Assembly: GCA_964405465.1 (NCBI GenBank)
Contig: CAYONZ010000016.1
Location: forward strand, 1 to 64,000
DNA: 64,000 bases
Direction of reading: 5' to 3'
Source: CAYONZ01 sp964405465
GTDB taxonomy: Bacteria > Bdellovibrionota > Bdellovibrionia > Bdellovibrionales > JAMPXM01
Shown: positions 25,123 to 33,902 of the stretch, one piece after another
Position numbering within the stretch: position 1 is the first letter of the stretch
How the letters are laid out: each line of letters begins with the position of its first letter
Position numbers and translations under genes: made by a program
The notes under the pieces: model-generated
The model's database searches: none
What the model was told of the DNA's origin: nothing
The model's input: the letters and a program-made list of their open reading frames with translations, nothing else

Positions 25123-25190
25123 TCTGGTTTTTCTTCTTGGCGGCTGGAGTGTGTTGCGTGGGTGCCGCTTTTTCTGTCAGACTGATTCTT

Positions 25191-25814
25191 GTGAATGATT
25201 TAGAAAAATTAAAAAATAGACTTTCGCAGATCAAGTTGATCGCGATTGAAGTGGACGGTGTCTTAACTGATGGCCGTGTGTGGCAGGCCGCTGATGGTCA
25301 GTTTCGGCGTGTGTTTAGTATTCGCGATGCCATGGGAATTCGACTCTTAAAGAAGAGCGGATATCGCGTGGTGTTTTTTTCTTTTGAAGCATCTGAGGAT
25401 ATTTCACGGCATGCGCTGGCTTTGGGTGTGGACCTTTTTGTTGCAGGCGACTTCCAAGGAACTCAATCCGCACAGAACCCTAAGCCTCAAGCCGCGGTTG
25501 ATCTTCGATTTGCTGAGCCCAATGGGCATCCAAATATTTCGGTACATTCTTTAGTTGAGGAAATGCGCAGCAGGTTTAAGGTGCAGTCGGAAGAGATACT
25601 TTCATTTCTTTCTGCTGGAACAACTGGAAACACAAGCATAGGCATTTGGCCGAAAGAAGTTTTAAAGTGTTCCGTCGCGAAATCGAACTCACAAGAGTTG
25701 CACTTTTGCTGTCGAGGAGACGCGGGTGAGGGCGTGGTTCGGGAGCTTTCACAAATTCTATTGAAATTCAGAAAAACTGAAAATGATACAGCAAGGACGA
25801 CAGCGAGTTTGTAA
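25191..25814 (+). CDS. KdsC-like HAD-fold protein, probably catalytically dead
   Basis: A 207-residue protein with the KdsC (Kdo-8-phosphate phosphatase) N-terminal pattern IKLIAIEVDGVLTDG, then FSIRDAMGIRLLKKSGYRVVF. The HAD nucleophile Asp is Glu20 here (EVD for DVD). Motif II Thr/Ser is in an altered FFSFEAS context, and the motif IV GDDxxD cluster is not found; the C-terminal half looks eroded. KdsC is about 175-190 residues, so the length is near normal. Start chosen at GTG 25191 because the family N-terminus begins here; an upstream in-frame extension would run through the tandem repeat. It is 74 bases upstream of the gltA-like gene. Confidence 0.7.
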   Translation: MNDLEKLKNRLSQIKLIAIEVDGVLTDGRVWQAADGQFRRVFSIRDAMGIRLLKKSGYRVVFFSFEASEDISRHALALGVDLFVAGDFQGTQSAQNPKPQAAVDLRFAEPNGHPNISVHSLVEEMRSRFKVQSEEILSFLSAGTTGNTSIGIWPKEVLKCSVAKSNSQELHFCCRGDAGEGVVRELSQILLKFRKTENDTARTTASL

Positions 25815-25888
25815 CATAGATTTGCGCAAGAGATTTAAATTTTTGGAGAACTGAAAATGCGAATGTCGATGAAGCCGAAAGGTGTTAA

Positions 25889-26608
25889 GTGAATAAAATA
25901 TGTTTATTAATATTATTATTCGTTACGTCTGCCAAGGCTGAGGTGATTCGATTTCCTGATGATGAATTGGCGAAAGAAAGTGTTTTGCCTATTTTTGATA
26001 AGCCAGTGAGTGTGCGCAATCGATTGGTTGAGCTGAAAGGGAGAGTCGAGTTGGGCGCAGGAGGTGCCTACGACATGACTCAAGCTTTCTTTTTGGCCTA
26101 TGGTCTTGGTGCAACGGCAAGCTATCATTTCAATGAAGAACAAGGGCTAAACTTCTTTGGAAATTATTGGGCACAGGGCCCCTCGGATTATTCAAAACAA
26201 CTGAATCCTCCGCCGCGGGCGACACAAAATATGAATTTACAACTTGCTCCCGCGCCTAAATGGTTGCTGTTGGCTAACTATCAACACACTGGGTTCTATG
26301 GGAAAATGAGTTTTTCAAAAGAGACAGTGATGAACCTCTCTCTTTATGGTCTAGCAGGAATCGGCGCATTTGGTATTGGTGATGCGGTTAAACCGACAGT
26401 CAGTGTGGGGCTCGGGCAGAAGTTCTATTTCTCGCCCAACATTGCCCTGCGATTTGATTTGCGCTTGTTGCTTTATCGGGGACCGAATATTTTGGATGCA
26501 AACTTAGCAAATGCCACGACAAATGTGTCGGACTCAGAGTTTCCGCAAAAGTTCATGACTACGACCTTATTAAATGGAAGCTTAGTCTTTCTTTTACCTA
26601 ACACCTAG
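25889..26608 (+). CDS. gltA: Outer-membrane beta-barrel protein, GltA-like
   Basis: A 239-residue protein with a short signal peptide (residues 1-17, ending AKA) and alternating amphipathic strands that end in SLVFLLPN, typical of the outer-membrane barrel family seen in myxobacterial gliding and spore-coat machines. GTG start with AAAGG upstream. It is the first of ten co-directional genes whose order (two barrels, two TPR proteins, a TPR lipoprotein, a small secreted protein, an FHA-TonB protein, TolQ and two TolR proteins) matches the Glt/Agl set of Myxococcus. A and B are assigned by position only. Confidence 0.68.
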   Translation: MNKICLLILLFVTSAKAEVIRFPDDELAKESVLPIFDKPVSVRNRLVELKGRVELGAGGAYDMTQAFFLAYGLGATASYHFNEEQGLNFFGNYWAQGPSDYSKQLNPPPRATQNMNLQLAPAPKWLLLANYQHTGFYGKMSFSKETVMNLSLYGLAGIGAFGIGDAVKPTVSVGLGQKFYFSPNIALRFDLRLLLYRGPNILDANLANATTNVSDSEFPQKFMTTTLLNGSLVFLLPNT

Positions 26609-26961
26609 ACGCAACAACCTGTTCACTTTTTTGGATGAACGAGGTGGTTTCAAGTCTGCTGCTAAGCTTGGGTGTATCGCCTGTGTTGCTGAGCGTGTGC
26701 GCTTGGGCTAGCCCTTACAAATAAACAAAAATTTATTGGTAAATCTATTTGTAAATCGATTGACGAATTGATCAGAGCGAAAGTCTAGATCACTCGATAA
26801 ACCTACTCAATTGTTCAGGATTTGGATATTTTTATATAAGGCCCGTAGAAGGCTTGATGGTTTTTAATGGTTTGAGATTTAGTTATTCGGATACCGTCGT
26901 CGAGATCCGTGCGTATTTTGATTGATCGCAGCTTCTGATGGCAAGAGTGAGGGTGGTGGCA
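26609..26961. other. Intergenic region between the two barrel genes
   Basis: About 350 bases without a convincing gene. An imperfect hairpin, ACCTGTTCA with TGAAC-G-AGGT, lies at 26617-26645 just after gltA but has no T run. Most of the rest is AT-rich. A promoter-like pair at 26811-26838 probably starts transcription of the remaining glt genes. Confidence 0.45.
26811..26838 (+). promoter_or_regulatory. Candidate promoter of the gltB-aglS unit
   Basis: TTGTTC (26811-26816), a 16-base spacer and TATATA (26833-26838), about 120 bases before gltB. The -10 is good and the -35 fair. It is the only such pair in the intergenic region that I found. Confidence 0.45.
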
Positions 26962-27810
26962 ATGAAATTTTCCAAGAGCATTTCGTTGATGAAATCAGCC
27001 GGAGTGATTTTCTGTGTAATGTGCCTTTTCTCACGCGCTACTTATGCCGCCGGGGCAGAGGTTCCCGATGAGATTGAATCGCTATTTAAGCAAGATGCTA
27101 AGGAGAAAACATCAGAACCTGAAGAAACGACACCTCGAGATCAGGCTCTCGATAAGATGATTCAGGATAGACCTGCAGAACCAAACAAAGGTGGAAACTT
27201 AAAAAATCTTTCGGGCCTTGCGACACTTTCACCATTTGGCGACGTTGCCATTTTGCAAAAAAAGTTTTTGCCTAAGACTGGCCGATTTGAGGCTTATGGT
27301 GCAGCCACTGGAATATTAAACGATGTATTTTTTAATAATTTTGGTTTGCAAGGGCGCATGGCTTATTACTTTCAAGAACGCTACGGCATTGAGCTCGTGG
27401 GTTTGTTTTTAACAAGTGCAGAAAAAGATGCGACCAAAGACCTTCGAGAAAAACGTGAGGTCATCACGAGCTCGCTTGTTACTCCTAAGAATTTTATTGG
27501 CCTAGATTTTAAGTGGATTCCTATTTATGGCAAGATGTCTTACATCAACTCTCGCATTACGCCATTTGATTTGTATTTCTCTGGGGGGCTTGGACTTACG
27601 GGCACGAACCTAGGGACGAGCGAGCCAACCTTACATTTGGGTACCGGCCAAACCTTTGCCTTGAGTAAGGCAATGGCCGCTCGTTGGGATTTTACCTGGA
27701 ATTTCTTTACAAGTAATTCGACCGCTGGCGATGGCTCAAAATCATTTTTTAATAATCTTTATTTAACAGTGGGAATGAGCTTCTTCTTTCCGGAGGCGAA
27801 GTACCGATGA
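26962..27810 (+). CDS. gltB: Outer-membrane beta-barrel protein, GltB-like
   Basis: A 282-residue paralogue of the preceding barrel. The signal peptide is about residues 1-29 (ending TYA), followed by an acidic linker of about 65 residues before the barrel. Shared landmarks with the first barrel are the AYYFQERYGIELVG-type strand, KWIPIYGKMSY, and a GLGLTG/GTGQTF segment that corresponds to VSVGLGQKFYF. AGGGTGG precedes the ATG at 26962; an ATG at 26938 lacks a Shine-Dalgarno. Its stop overlaps the next start (ATGA). In Myxococcus, GltA and GltB form the outer-membrane part of the gliding complex. Confidence 0.68.
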   Translation: MKFSKSISLMKSAGVIFCVMCLFSRATYAAGAEVPDEIESLFKQDAKEKTSEPEETTPRDQALDKMIQDRPAEPNKGGNLKNLSGLATLSPFGDVAILQKKFLPKTGRFEAYGAATGILNDVFFNNFGLQGRMAYYFQERYGIELVGLFLTSAEKDATKDLREKREVITSSLVTPKNFIGLDFKWIPIYGKMSYINSRITPFDLYFSGGLGLTGTNLGTSEPTLHLGTGQTFALSKAMAARWDFTWNFFTSNSTAGDGSKSFFNNLYLTVGMSFFFPEAKYR

Positions 27811-29417
27811 GAAATTATTTAAACTCAATGCTTAGGTGTTCTGCTGGTTATGGTTTACTCAAGCTTCGTCCTATGGCGATAAGTTTGTTGGCTAGTGTCT
27901 TCTTGTTTGGTGCTCCACAAGCTAGAGCTGAAGACCCGCAGATACGTGCGAATTACAATAAGGCCTACCAGCTTATGCAGAGTAAGAACTATCTTGAGGC
28001 ATCTAAACTACTGTATCAAATGAGTCGTATGCCTCAGTATGAGGCCTACTCAACACAATTGAAGTTTTGGCTAGGTTTGGTTTACATGGATATGAAACTC
28101 TATCAACCGGCGGCATTTGCATTTTTTGATGTGATTGCTCATGAGTCAGCTAATCGCTCGAAGAGTAAATATCTACGACAAGCTTTGCAGAAGCTGTCGA
28201 TTGCTGCAGATGCGCTGGATAGCGAAGTACTATTGAAATATGCAGTGACAAAAGTTCATGAAGACGACTTCCCTGCAGAGACCCGAGACATGCTATATTT
28301 TAGAACGGGCGAAGTGAAGATGAGCGAAAAAAGTTTTCTTGAGTCAGCAAAATTTTTTGGTCGTGTACGAAGGGACAGTTCCTTCTTTTATAAAGCCAAA
28401 TACAATCAAGGTTTGGCATATGCCGAAGGTGGAGACACCGAGCGTGCACTTTTGGCATTTGATGATCTGATTGGCTCGACGAATCGGTTGCCATTGACCA
28501 ACGCCACTCGCGTCAACGCCTTACTCGGAAAAGCGCGAGTGCTTTATCAAAAACAGCGTTGGGACGCGGCCATTGATGCCTATCAAGATATTCCCCGTGA
28601 TACAGAACAGTGGCACGAGAGTGTGTTTGAGTTGAGTTGGGCTTATTTTCGTGCGGCAATGTTTCGCAATGTCTTAAGCAACTTACATTCGCTTCATTCT
28701 CCGTATTATGAAGAATTTTATAACCCCGAGTCTTTGATTCTTCGGGGAGTGGTTTATCTCTATATTTGTCGCTTCGATGAAATGGAGAAGGTGTTGGATT
28801 TGTTTAATCGAATTTATCAACCTGTTCGAGAGCAAATGCGAACAATGTTGAGAACGAATGATGACCCTGGAACTTACTATCGAGAGTTGATGAAGGTTTC
28901 GGACCAACTAGAGAATGTTCGAAAAGGAAAGTCGGCTAACACTTCGATGATTCCGTTTCTTGTTGCTCGCAAAATTTTGAAAGAAGGCGATGTGCGCCAT
29001 GCGATTAGCTACCTTCATAAGCTCGAGGCTGAAAAGCGCAGAGTCGAAACGATGGGAAGAGGTTGGGCCAATACCGGTGCAGGAAAATACGCGAGAACCG
29101 TTATTGATAAAAGAATGGAATCTACACGAGACCTTCTTGGGCGAGAAATTCGTCGGCACATGTCTCTGATTCAAAATGATCTTCGTGATTTAGATGAACA
29201 GGCGGCGATGGCTCGCTATGAAATGTTGAATGGTAAAGGACAAGTTTTGAAGAAAGAGATCGCGGGCAAAACTGTAATCAAAGCGAAGGTTGAAGAAGAT
29301 CTAGCTCGTGAATATTTTGTGCAGAATGGTTACGAATATTGGCCCTTTAAAGGTGAGTTCTGGCTTGATGAAATAGGCAACTATCACTACATGGGAGTTC
29401 AGGCTTGTGAGCAGTAA
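27807..29417 (+). CDS. gltC: Periplasmic TPR protein, GltC-like
   Basis: A 536-residue protein with a signal peptide (about 1-41, ending ARA) and many tetratricopeptide-type helices over residues 45-300, for example NYNKAYQLMQSKNYLEASKLLYQ and ALLGKARVLYQKQRWDAAIDAYQ. The last 200 residues are helical and charged. GltC in Myxococcus is a TPR protein that links the barrels to the periplasmic machine; the assignment rests on gene order, signal peptide and TPRs. It overlaps gltB by 4 bases and gltD by 11. Confidence 0.65.
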   Translation: MRNYLNSMLRCSAGYGLLKLRPMAISLLASVFLFGAPQARAEDPQIRANYNKAYQLMQSKNYLEASKLLYQMSRMPQYEAYSTQLKFWLGLVYMDMKLYQPAAFAFFDVIAHESANRSKSKYLRQALQKLSIAADALDSEVLLKYAVTKVHEDDFPAETRDMLYFRTGEVKMSEKSFLESAKFFGRVRRDSSFFYKAKYNQGLAYAEGGDTERALLAFDDLIGSTNRLPLTNATRVNALLGKARVLYQKQRWDAAIDAYQDIPRDTEQWHESVFELSWAYFRAAMFRNVLSNLHSLHSPYYEEFYNPESLILRGVVYLYICRFDEMEKVLDLFNRIYQPVREQMRTMLRTNDDPGTYYRELMKVSDQLENVRKGKSANTSMIPFLVARKILKEGDVRHAISYLHKLEAEKRRVETMGRGWANTGAGKYARTVIDKRMESTRDLLGREIRRHMSLIQNDLRDLDEQAAMARYEMLNGKGQVLKKEIAGKTVIKAKVEEDLAREYFVQNGYEYWPFKGEFWLDEIGNYHYMGVQACEQ

Positions 29418-32400
29418 AATTCATCTAGAGAAGACACAAATTGATGTTTCAAAACTTTGCTCTTCAATGCTGATCGTTCTGAATCTCGTCGTATTTTCTC
29501 CACAGCTTTATGCACAGTCGTATACCCAAAAGTCGGGGCCGGCTGCAGGCGCGCAAATCGGCATGAAGCGTGGGTCGACTCAATTGCCGACTTATGAGGA
29601 TTTTGGCGCTGCAAAAGTGAATCCTCGAAATGTTTCTGAGATTAAACCGCCAAGGTCCTCGCAATTCTATGAGTCTAGCTCTAAAGAAGCACAATATGAG
29701 AAGGCCATAGATGATCAGATTCGGGAACTTTATAAGCTTTCGCAAAACTTCAAACGCAGCCGAACTCGCGGTGAAATCTGGCTTCGCCTTGCAGAGAAAT
29801 ATGTAGAAAAAGCGCGACTCATCGATTTTCGTGAGCAGGCGGTATACGACCAACAGATGAAGGCCTATCTAGAGAAGAAGAGCAGGGTAAAGCCAAAACA
29901 AAATAGTGCGAGTGGGCGTGAGTATCATGAAAAAGCTGTGCAACTCTATGATTGGTTTGTTGCAGATTTTCCTACCGATAAAAAAATAGATCAGGCCTTT
30001 TTCTTTTTGGGTTACAACTACTTCGAGTTGGGAAATCCCAAAAAGGGCGAGGAGTACTACAATCGCTTAGTGCAACAATATCCCGATAGTTCTTATGTGA
30101 CTGAATCGCACTTTGCATTGGCAGAATATTATTTTGAAAATGACAAATGGGAGCCCGCTCTTGAAAACTATCGCAAGGTGGTTCAGGAAAACAAAACTCG
30201 CCTGGGTGGCTTGGCTCTGTATAAAGCGGCTTGGTGCTATTTTCGATTGGGACGCGCTTCGATCGCGTTAAAGGCTCTCGAAAAAGTCGTCGAGCTTGGT
30301 CAGGGTGGCGGCGACAATGGTGAGGGTGTCGGTTCAAGTCGAGCAGTGAATAAATATCGTTTAACCAATGAAGCCTTGCGGGACTACGTGCCTTTTTATG
30401 CGGAAGGTGGGGACTTTAAAAAAGCGCCGAGCGAATTTCGTCGCGTGTCGGGAAGTGATGCTGAGGCGGCAAAGATGACGGAACGCCTTGCCTTCATTTA
30501 CTCTGAAGCTGGAAGCCGTGAAGCGGCATCTTACTTGTTCAAATATTTAATCGCCCAAAATCCGAATCAGTCTTCTGCTGCGAATTTTCAATTTCAGATA
30601 GTGAACATGTATTCACATTCGGACCAAAAGATTTTTCGTGAAGAAATGCGTCGTTGGGTCGAGTCTTTTGGTCCGCAGAGTTCCTGGGCGCAGGCCAACG
30701 CCGGGGATAAGAAGTTGATTGAGGACACTTACAAAGTTCAAGAGGCAACATTGCGTGGCCATGTGTTGCAATTGCATCAGACGGCGCAGAATTCACGAGC
30801 TGATTACTCGAGGCTCGCTGCGGTGGCGGCTTATCAATTGTATGGTCAATATTTTTCGGATTCTCCAAAAGGTTCTGAGATGCGCTTCTATCAAGCAGAG
30901 TTGTATTTCGATATGGAGAAGTATCAAGACGCGGCGAAGTTGTATTTTTGGGTTGCAGAAAAAGATCCGAAATCGAAATTTTTTGAAAATTCGGTCGTCA
31001 ATGCCATGCTCGCGCTCGAAAAAGATCTTCCAAGCAATGAAGAAATAGCGAAAAAGCGTGGTACATCTTTGGCCGAAATTCCATTGGATCCACCGGTGAT
31101 GCGATTTGAACGGGCCGCACTTAAGTATATTTCGTCTTTTCCTAAGGGCGACAAGGTCAACGACATTCGTCGACGGCTTGGTGTTTTGTATTATCATTAT
31201 AATCACTTTGATCAGGCGATTGCGCTTTTTGACAAAGTGATCGAAGAGAGTCCGGGTTCGCAGAATGCAGAAGTGGCCGGCAACTTGACGCTGGATATTT
31301 ATAAACTCAAAGGTGATATGGTTGGCCTCGCGGACAAGGGCAAACAGTATCTATCCAATCCGGCGCTTGCGAAGACGAAATTCGGAATGAACGTGCACTC
31401 GATGATGGAGGGCGCTTCTTTTAGCAAGGCCGAAAAGTTAGCGGAAACCAAAGACTACACGCAGGCTGCTAAGGAGTTTGAAAGTTTCGGAGCGACCTTT
31501 AAACAGTCTGAACTTTCGACCGCAGCAAAATACAAGGCAGGCTATAACTACGAAAAGGCAGGTGATTTTTCTTCTGCTATTCGAATGCATCTGGCTGTTT
31601 TGGCCGTAGCCAGTGAAAGTCCGAAAATTCGAGTTATTCAAAATGATTCTCGCAACGATCTCTCAAGACTCTATCAGCAGTCGGGACAACTTGAACTTGC
31701 GGCCAAGTATTATCAAGCATACGGTCAAGCAAATTCGAAAGATCAAAAAGGTGTGAATGCCATCTACAATGCCGCGGTTCTATTTGATGCTTTGAATGAT
31801 TCGGAAAGTGCCGACATCAATTATCAAAGTTACCAGAAGCTCTCAAGCAAGAGTGATCGCAGTGAGGTCGCATTTCTGCAGGCTGAAATGCATAAGCGTT
31901 TAGGCCATGGCGACCGCGCAGTTGAGCTCTATAATCAATATCTAACGAATGGCAATCACCCAGTTGAAAACATTCTGCGGTCCATTTTTATGGTGGGCCA
32001 AATCTATGAAAATGCTCAAAAGCCACAGAATCGCTGGTGGTATAAACGTACCATTGAAACGGCAAAGACTCTGAAAGCAAAAGATGGACTGCAATATGTT
32101 GCAGAGGCAAAGTTTCGTATTGCTCAAGACTCTGTCGTTGAATTGGCAACGGTGAGGTTTGGTCGCACCGAAAAGCAGCAGCAATTGGCGGCACAAAAAA
32201 TTCTACAGATTAAGGACAAGTACATTCTCGATATGAAAGAGGTCATCAAGTACGACAATGCTCCAATGATCGTGGCTGCTTTGGCGTCGGCAGGGCAGGT
32301 TATTGATCAGATTGCAGCACTGTTTGGGAGGGCGCCGACTCCTGATGGGTATTCACCAGAGGATGCGCAAAAGTTTCAGCAGCTGTTGGCTGACAAGGTG

Positions 32401-32577
32401 AAAGAGTTCAAGGCTGAGGCGCAAGTTTCATACAAAGCAGCTTCGGATAAAGCCTCTGAATTTGAAGTGTTCACTCCCTGGGCCAAAGTCGCACAACAGG
32501 CGCTCAAAAAAGATTCTGGAGGGGTAAACGAAGAGTTGGCCGCCGAAGCTAAGGCGATCGATTGGATGGGCTTATGA
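29407..32577 (+). CDS. gltD: Large periplasmic TPR protein, GltD-like
   Basis: A 1056-residue exported protein (signal peptide about 1-38, ending YAQ). TPR-like helix pairs fill most of the length: FFFLGYNYFELGNPKKGEEYY, YYFENDKWEPALENYRKV, and YYHYNHFDQAIALFDKV are clear units; others are more divergent. A Lys/Arg-rich linker is near 150-175. It corresponds in size and position to GltD/AgnA of Myxococcus, a large periplasmic scaffold. GTG start with GGGAG upstream, and the frame overlaps the end of gltC. The stop overlaps the gltE start. Confidence 0.65.
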   Translation: MSSKIHLEKTQIDVSKLCSSMLIVLNLVVFSPQLYAQSYTQKSGPAAGAQIGMKRGSTQLPTYEDFGAAKVNPRNVSEIKPPRSSQFYESSSKEAQYEKAIDDQIRELYKLSQNFKRSRTRGEIWLRLAEKYVEKARLIDFREQAVYDQQMKAYLEKKSRVKPKQNSASGREYHEKAVQLYDWFVADFPTDKKIDQAFFFLGYNYFELGNPKKGEEYYNRLVQQYPDSSYVTESHFALAEYYFENDKWEPALENYRKVVQENKTRLGGLALYKAAWCYFRLGRASIALKALEKVVELGQGGGDNGEGVGSSRAVNKYRLTNEALRDYVPFYAEGGDFKKAPSEFRRVSGSDAEAAKMTERLAFIYSEAGSREAASYLFKYLIAQNPNQSSAANFQFQIVNMYSHSDQKIFREEMRRWVESFGPQSSWAQANAGDKKLIEDTYKVQEATLRGHVLQLHQTAQNSRADYSRLAAVAAYQLYGQYFSDSPKGSEMRFYQAELYFDMEKYQDAAKLYFWVAEKDPKSKFFENSVVNAMLALEKDLPSNEEIAKKRGTSLAEIPLDPPVMRFERAALKYISSFPKGDKVNDIRRRLGVLYYHYNHFDQAIALFDKVIEESPGSQNAEVAGNLTLDIYKLKGDMVGLADKGKQYLSNPALAKTKFGMNVHSMMEGASFSKAEKLAETKDYTQAAKEFESFGATFKQSELSTAAKYKAGYNYEKAGDFSSAIRMHLAVLAVASESPKIRVIQNDSRNDLSRLYQQSGQLELAAKYYQAYGQANSKDQKGVNAIYNAAVLFDALNDSESADINYQSYQKLSSKSDRSEVAFLQAEMHKRLGHGDRAVELYNQYLTNGNHPVENILRSIFMVGQIYENAQKPQNRWWYKRTIETAKTLKAKDGLQYVAEAKFRIAQDSVVELATVRFGRTEKQQQLAAQKILQIKDKYILDMKEVIKYDNAPMIVAALASAGQVIDQIAALFGRAPTPDGYSPEDAQKFQQLLADKVKEFKAEAQVSYKAASDKASEFEVFTPWAKVAQQALKKDSGGVNEELAAEAKAIDWMGL

Positions 32578-33443
32578 AGGATATAAAATTTCACATCGGA
32601 CTTTTGGTAGCTTTGATCGCAGTTGGCTGTAGCTCTGCAAACAAAAACAAAGCCGATGGGTCTCGTGAAAATGGCCGTGTCTTGGTGCAGGAACCAGGGA
32701 CAAACATCGACAAGGATGAGGACTCATCGGGTTCAGGTGCGGTGGTTTCTTCAGAAAGAGTGAGTGGTGAGGACGCAAAATACTCTGCATTGGCAAAGGC
32801 CTATCGAGCACAAAAAGGACAAGAGCTTTTGAATGAGACCTATAGGATTTTGAGTGTTGATCCTCAAGACCCCATCGCACTGAATACTTTAGCTCTGTAC
32901 TATATGAAAAAACAAAAATATGGTGCGGCTCGAATTTTGATTGGTCGGGCTTTGGTAAAGTCAGGCAATCGTTCGGGTCTCTATAATAATCTTGGTGTCA
33001 TTGCTTTGAATGAGGGCGAAGTGAATTTGGCGATTGCCCAATTTAAAAAGGCAATTCGGGCGCAGGACGATCATCCAGAGGCTCTTGGTAATCTTGCTTC
33101 GATTTACCTGAGAAATGGCGAGTATCTCAAGGCACAACAAATGTTGGATCAGGCCTACAAAAAACATAGCCAAAATGCTGCCATCGCGAATAACTATGCT
33201 ATTACATTGCGTAACAATAAAAATTTCGCGCAAGCGAAATCCGTGTACGAAGATATCTTGAAGCAAGACTCGCGAAATGTTGTGGTCTTACTGAACTATG
33301 CTATACTTTTAGTGGAACACATGAACAAACCAAAGGAAGGTTTGGCATTAGTGTATAAGTTGAAGCTTCTGGAGACAGAACGCGATGATGTTTTAAAAAT
33401 TGCAGCTGATCTAGAGCGAAAGGCGAAAGCGGCGATTAAGTGA
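32574..33443 (+). CDS. gltE: TPR lipoprotein, GltE (AglT)-like
   Basis: A 289-residue lipoprotein. The lipobox in LIAVGCSS places the lipidated Cys at about residue 19, followed by Ser/Ala rather than Asp, which is compatible with outer-membrane sorting. After an acidic linker, residues of about 85-260 hold roughly five TPRs (NTLALYYMKKQKYGAARIL, YNNLGVIALNEGEVNLAIAQF, and so on). AglT/GltE of Myxococcus is a TPR lipoprotein essential for gliding. The start is the ATG that overlaps the gltD stop; the frame extends 12 bases further upstream without a better signal. Confidence 0.72.
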   Translation: MKDIKFHIGLLVALIAVGCSSANKNKADGSRENGRVLVQEPGTNIDKDEDSSGSGAVVSSERVSGEDAKYSALAKAYRAQKGQELLNETYRILSVDPQDPIALNTLALYYMKKQKYGAARILIGRALVKSGNRSGLYNNLGVIALNEGEVNLAIAQFKKAIRAQDDHPEALGNLASIYLRNGEYLKAQQMLDQAYKKHSQNAAIANNYAITLRNNKNFAQAKSVYEDILKQDSRNVVVLLNYAILLVEHMNKPKEGLALVYKLKLLETERDDVLKIAADLERKAKAAIK

Positions 33444-33530
33444 GTGATAATTGAAAGTGTACTGGTTGAGAAAGTACTGAAATGCGCAGGGTAGTTTAGT
33501 TCTTAAACAAAACGTATTTAGAGGCCAAGG

Positions 33531-33902
33531 ATGGTTTTGAAAATTCGCTCAGGGCAAAATAGAAACTGCTTAGATATGCTGAAGACGGTCAGTCTTGCAT
33601 TGCTTATTCCCGTGGCGGTGCAGATCTTAGCGGTACAGAATGCTCGAGCCGCAGGTGCTGATGAAGATCGGTCCGCCAAAACGGCGTCGCCAAATGCAAC
33701 TGGCGAGACGAAAAAGAAAAAGAGTACGAGCATTGATTTTGAAGACCAGTTGATTGAAGGGCAGTCTCAGAAGCCCGAGCTTTTTTATTTGATGAATCAA
33801 AAACAATTTAATTTCAAGCGTCTCATTCGCTTGCGAGAAGATTTCTTGCCAGAGATGAGAAAATCAGCAGATGAGATTCAGCGCCAAGGAAGTGGAAATT
33901 GA
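33531..33902 (+). CDS. gltF: Small exported protein, GltF-position
   Basis: A 123-residue protein with an N-terminal hydrophobic segment (about 15-38) ending ARA, likely a signal peptide with an extended n-region, then a Lys/Thr-rich linker and a conserved-looking core: IDFEDQLIEGQSQKPELFY, FNFKRLIRLREDFLPEMR. I know this type of short protein from the equivalent place in other Glt/Agl loci but assign the symbol by position only. GAGG precedes the ATG by 6 bases. The next gene starts at the overlapping TTGA. Confidence 0.55.
   Translation: MVLKIRSGQNRNCLDMLKTVSLALLIPVAVQILAVQNARAAGADEDRSAKTASPNATGETKKKKSTSIDFEDQLIEGQSQKPELFYLMNQKQFNFKRLIRLREDFLPEMRKSADEIQRQGSGN

Noticed and set aside
24911..25198. 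A small gene across the tandem repeat
   Set aside because: It would start just after the repeat-protein stop, run through a strong terminator, have no ribosome site and no family resemblance.
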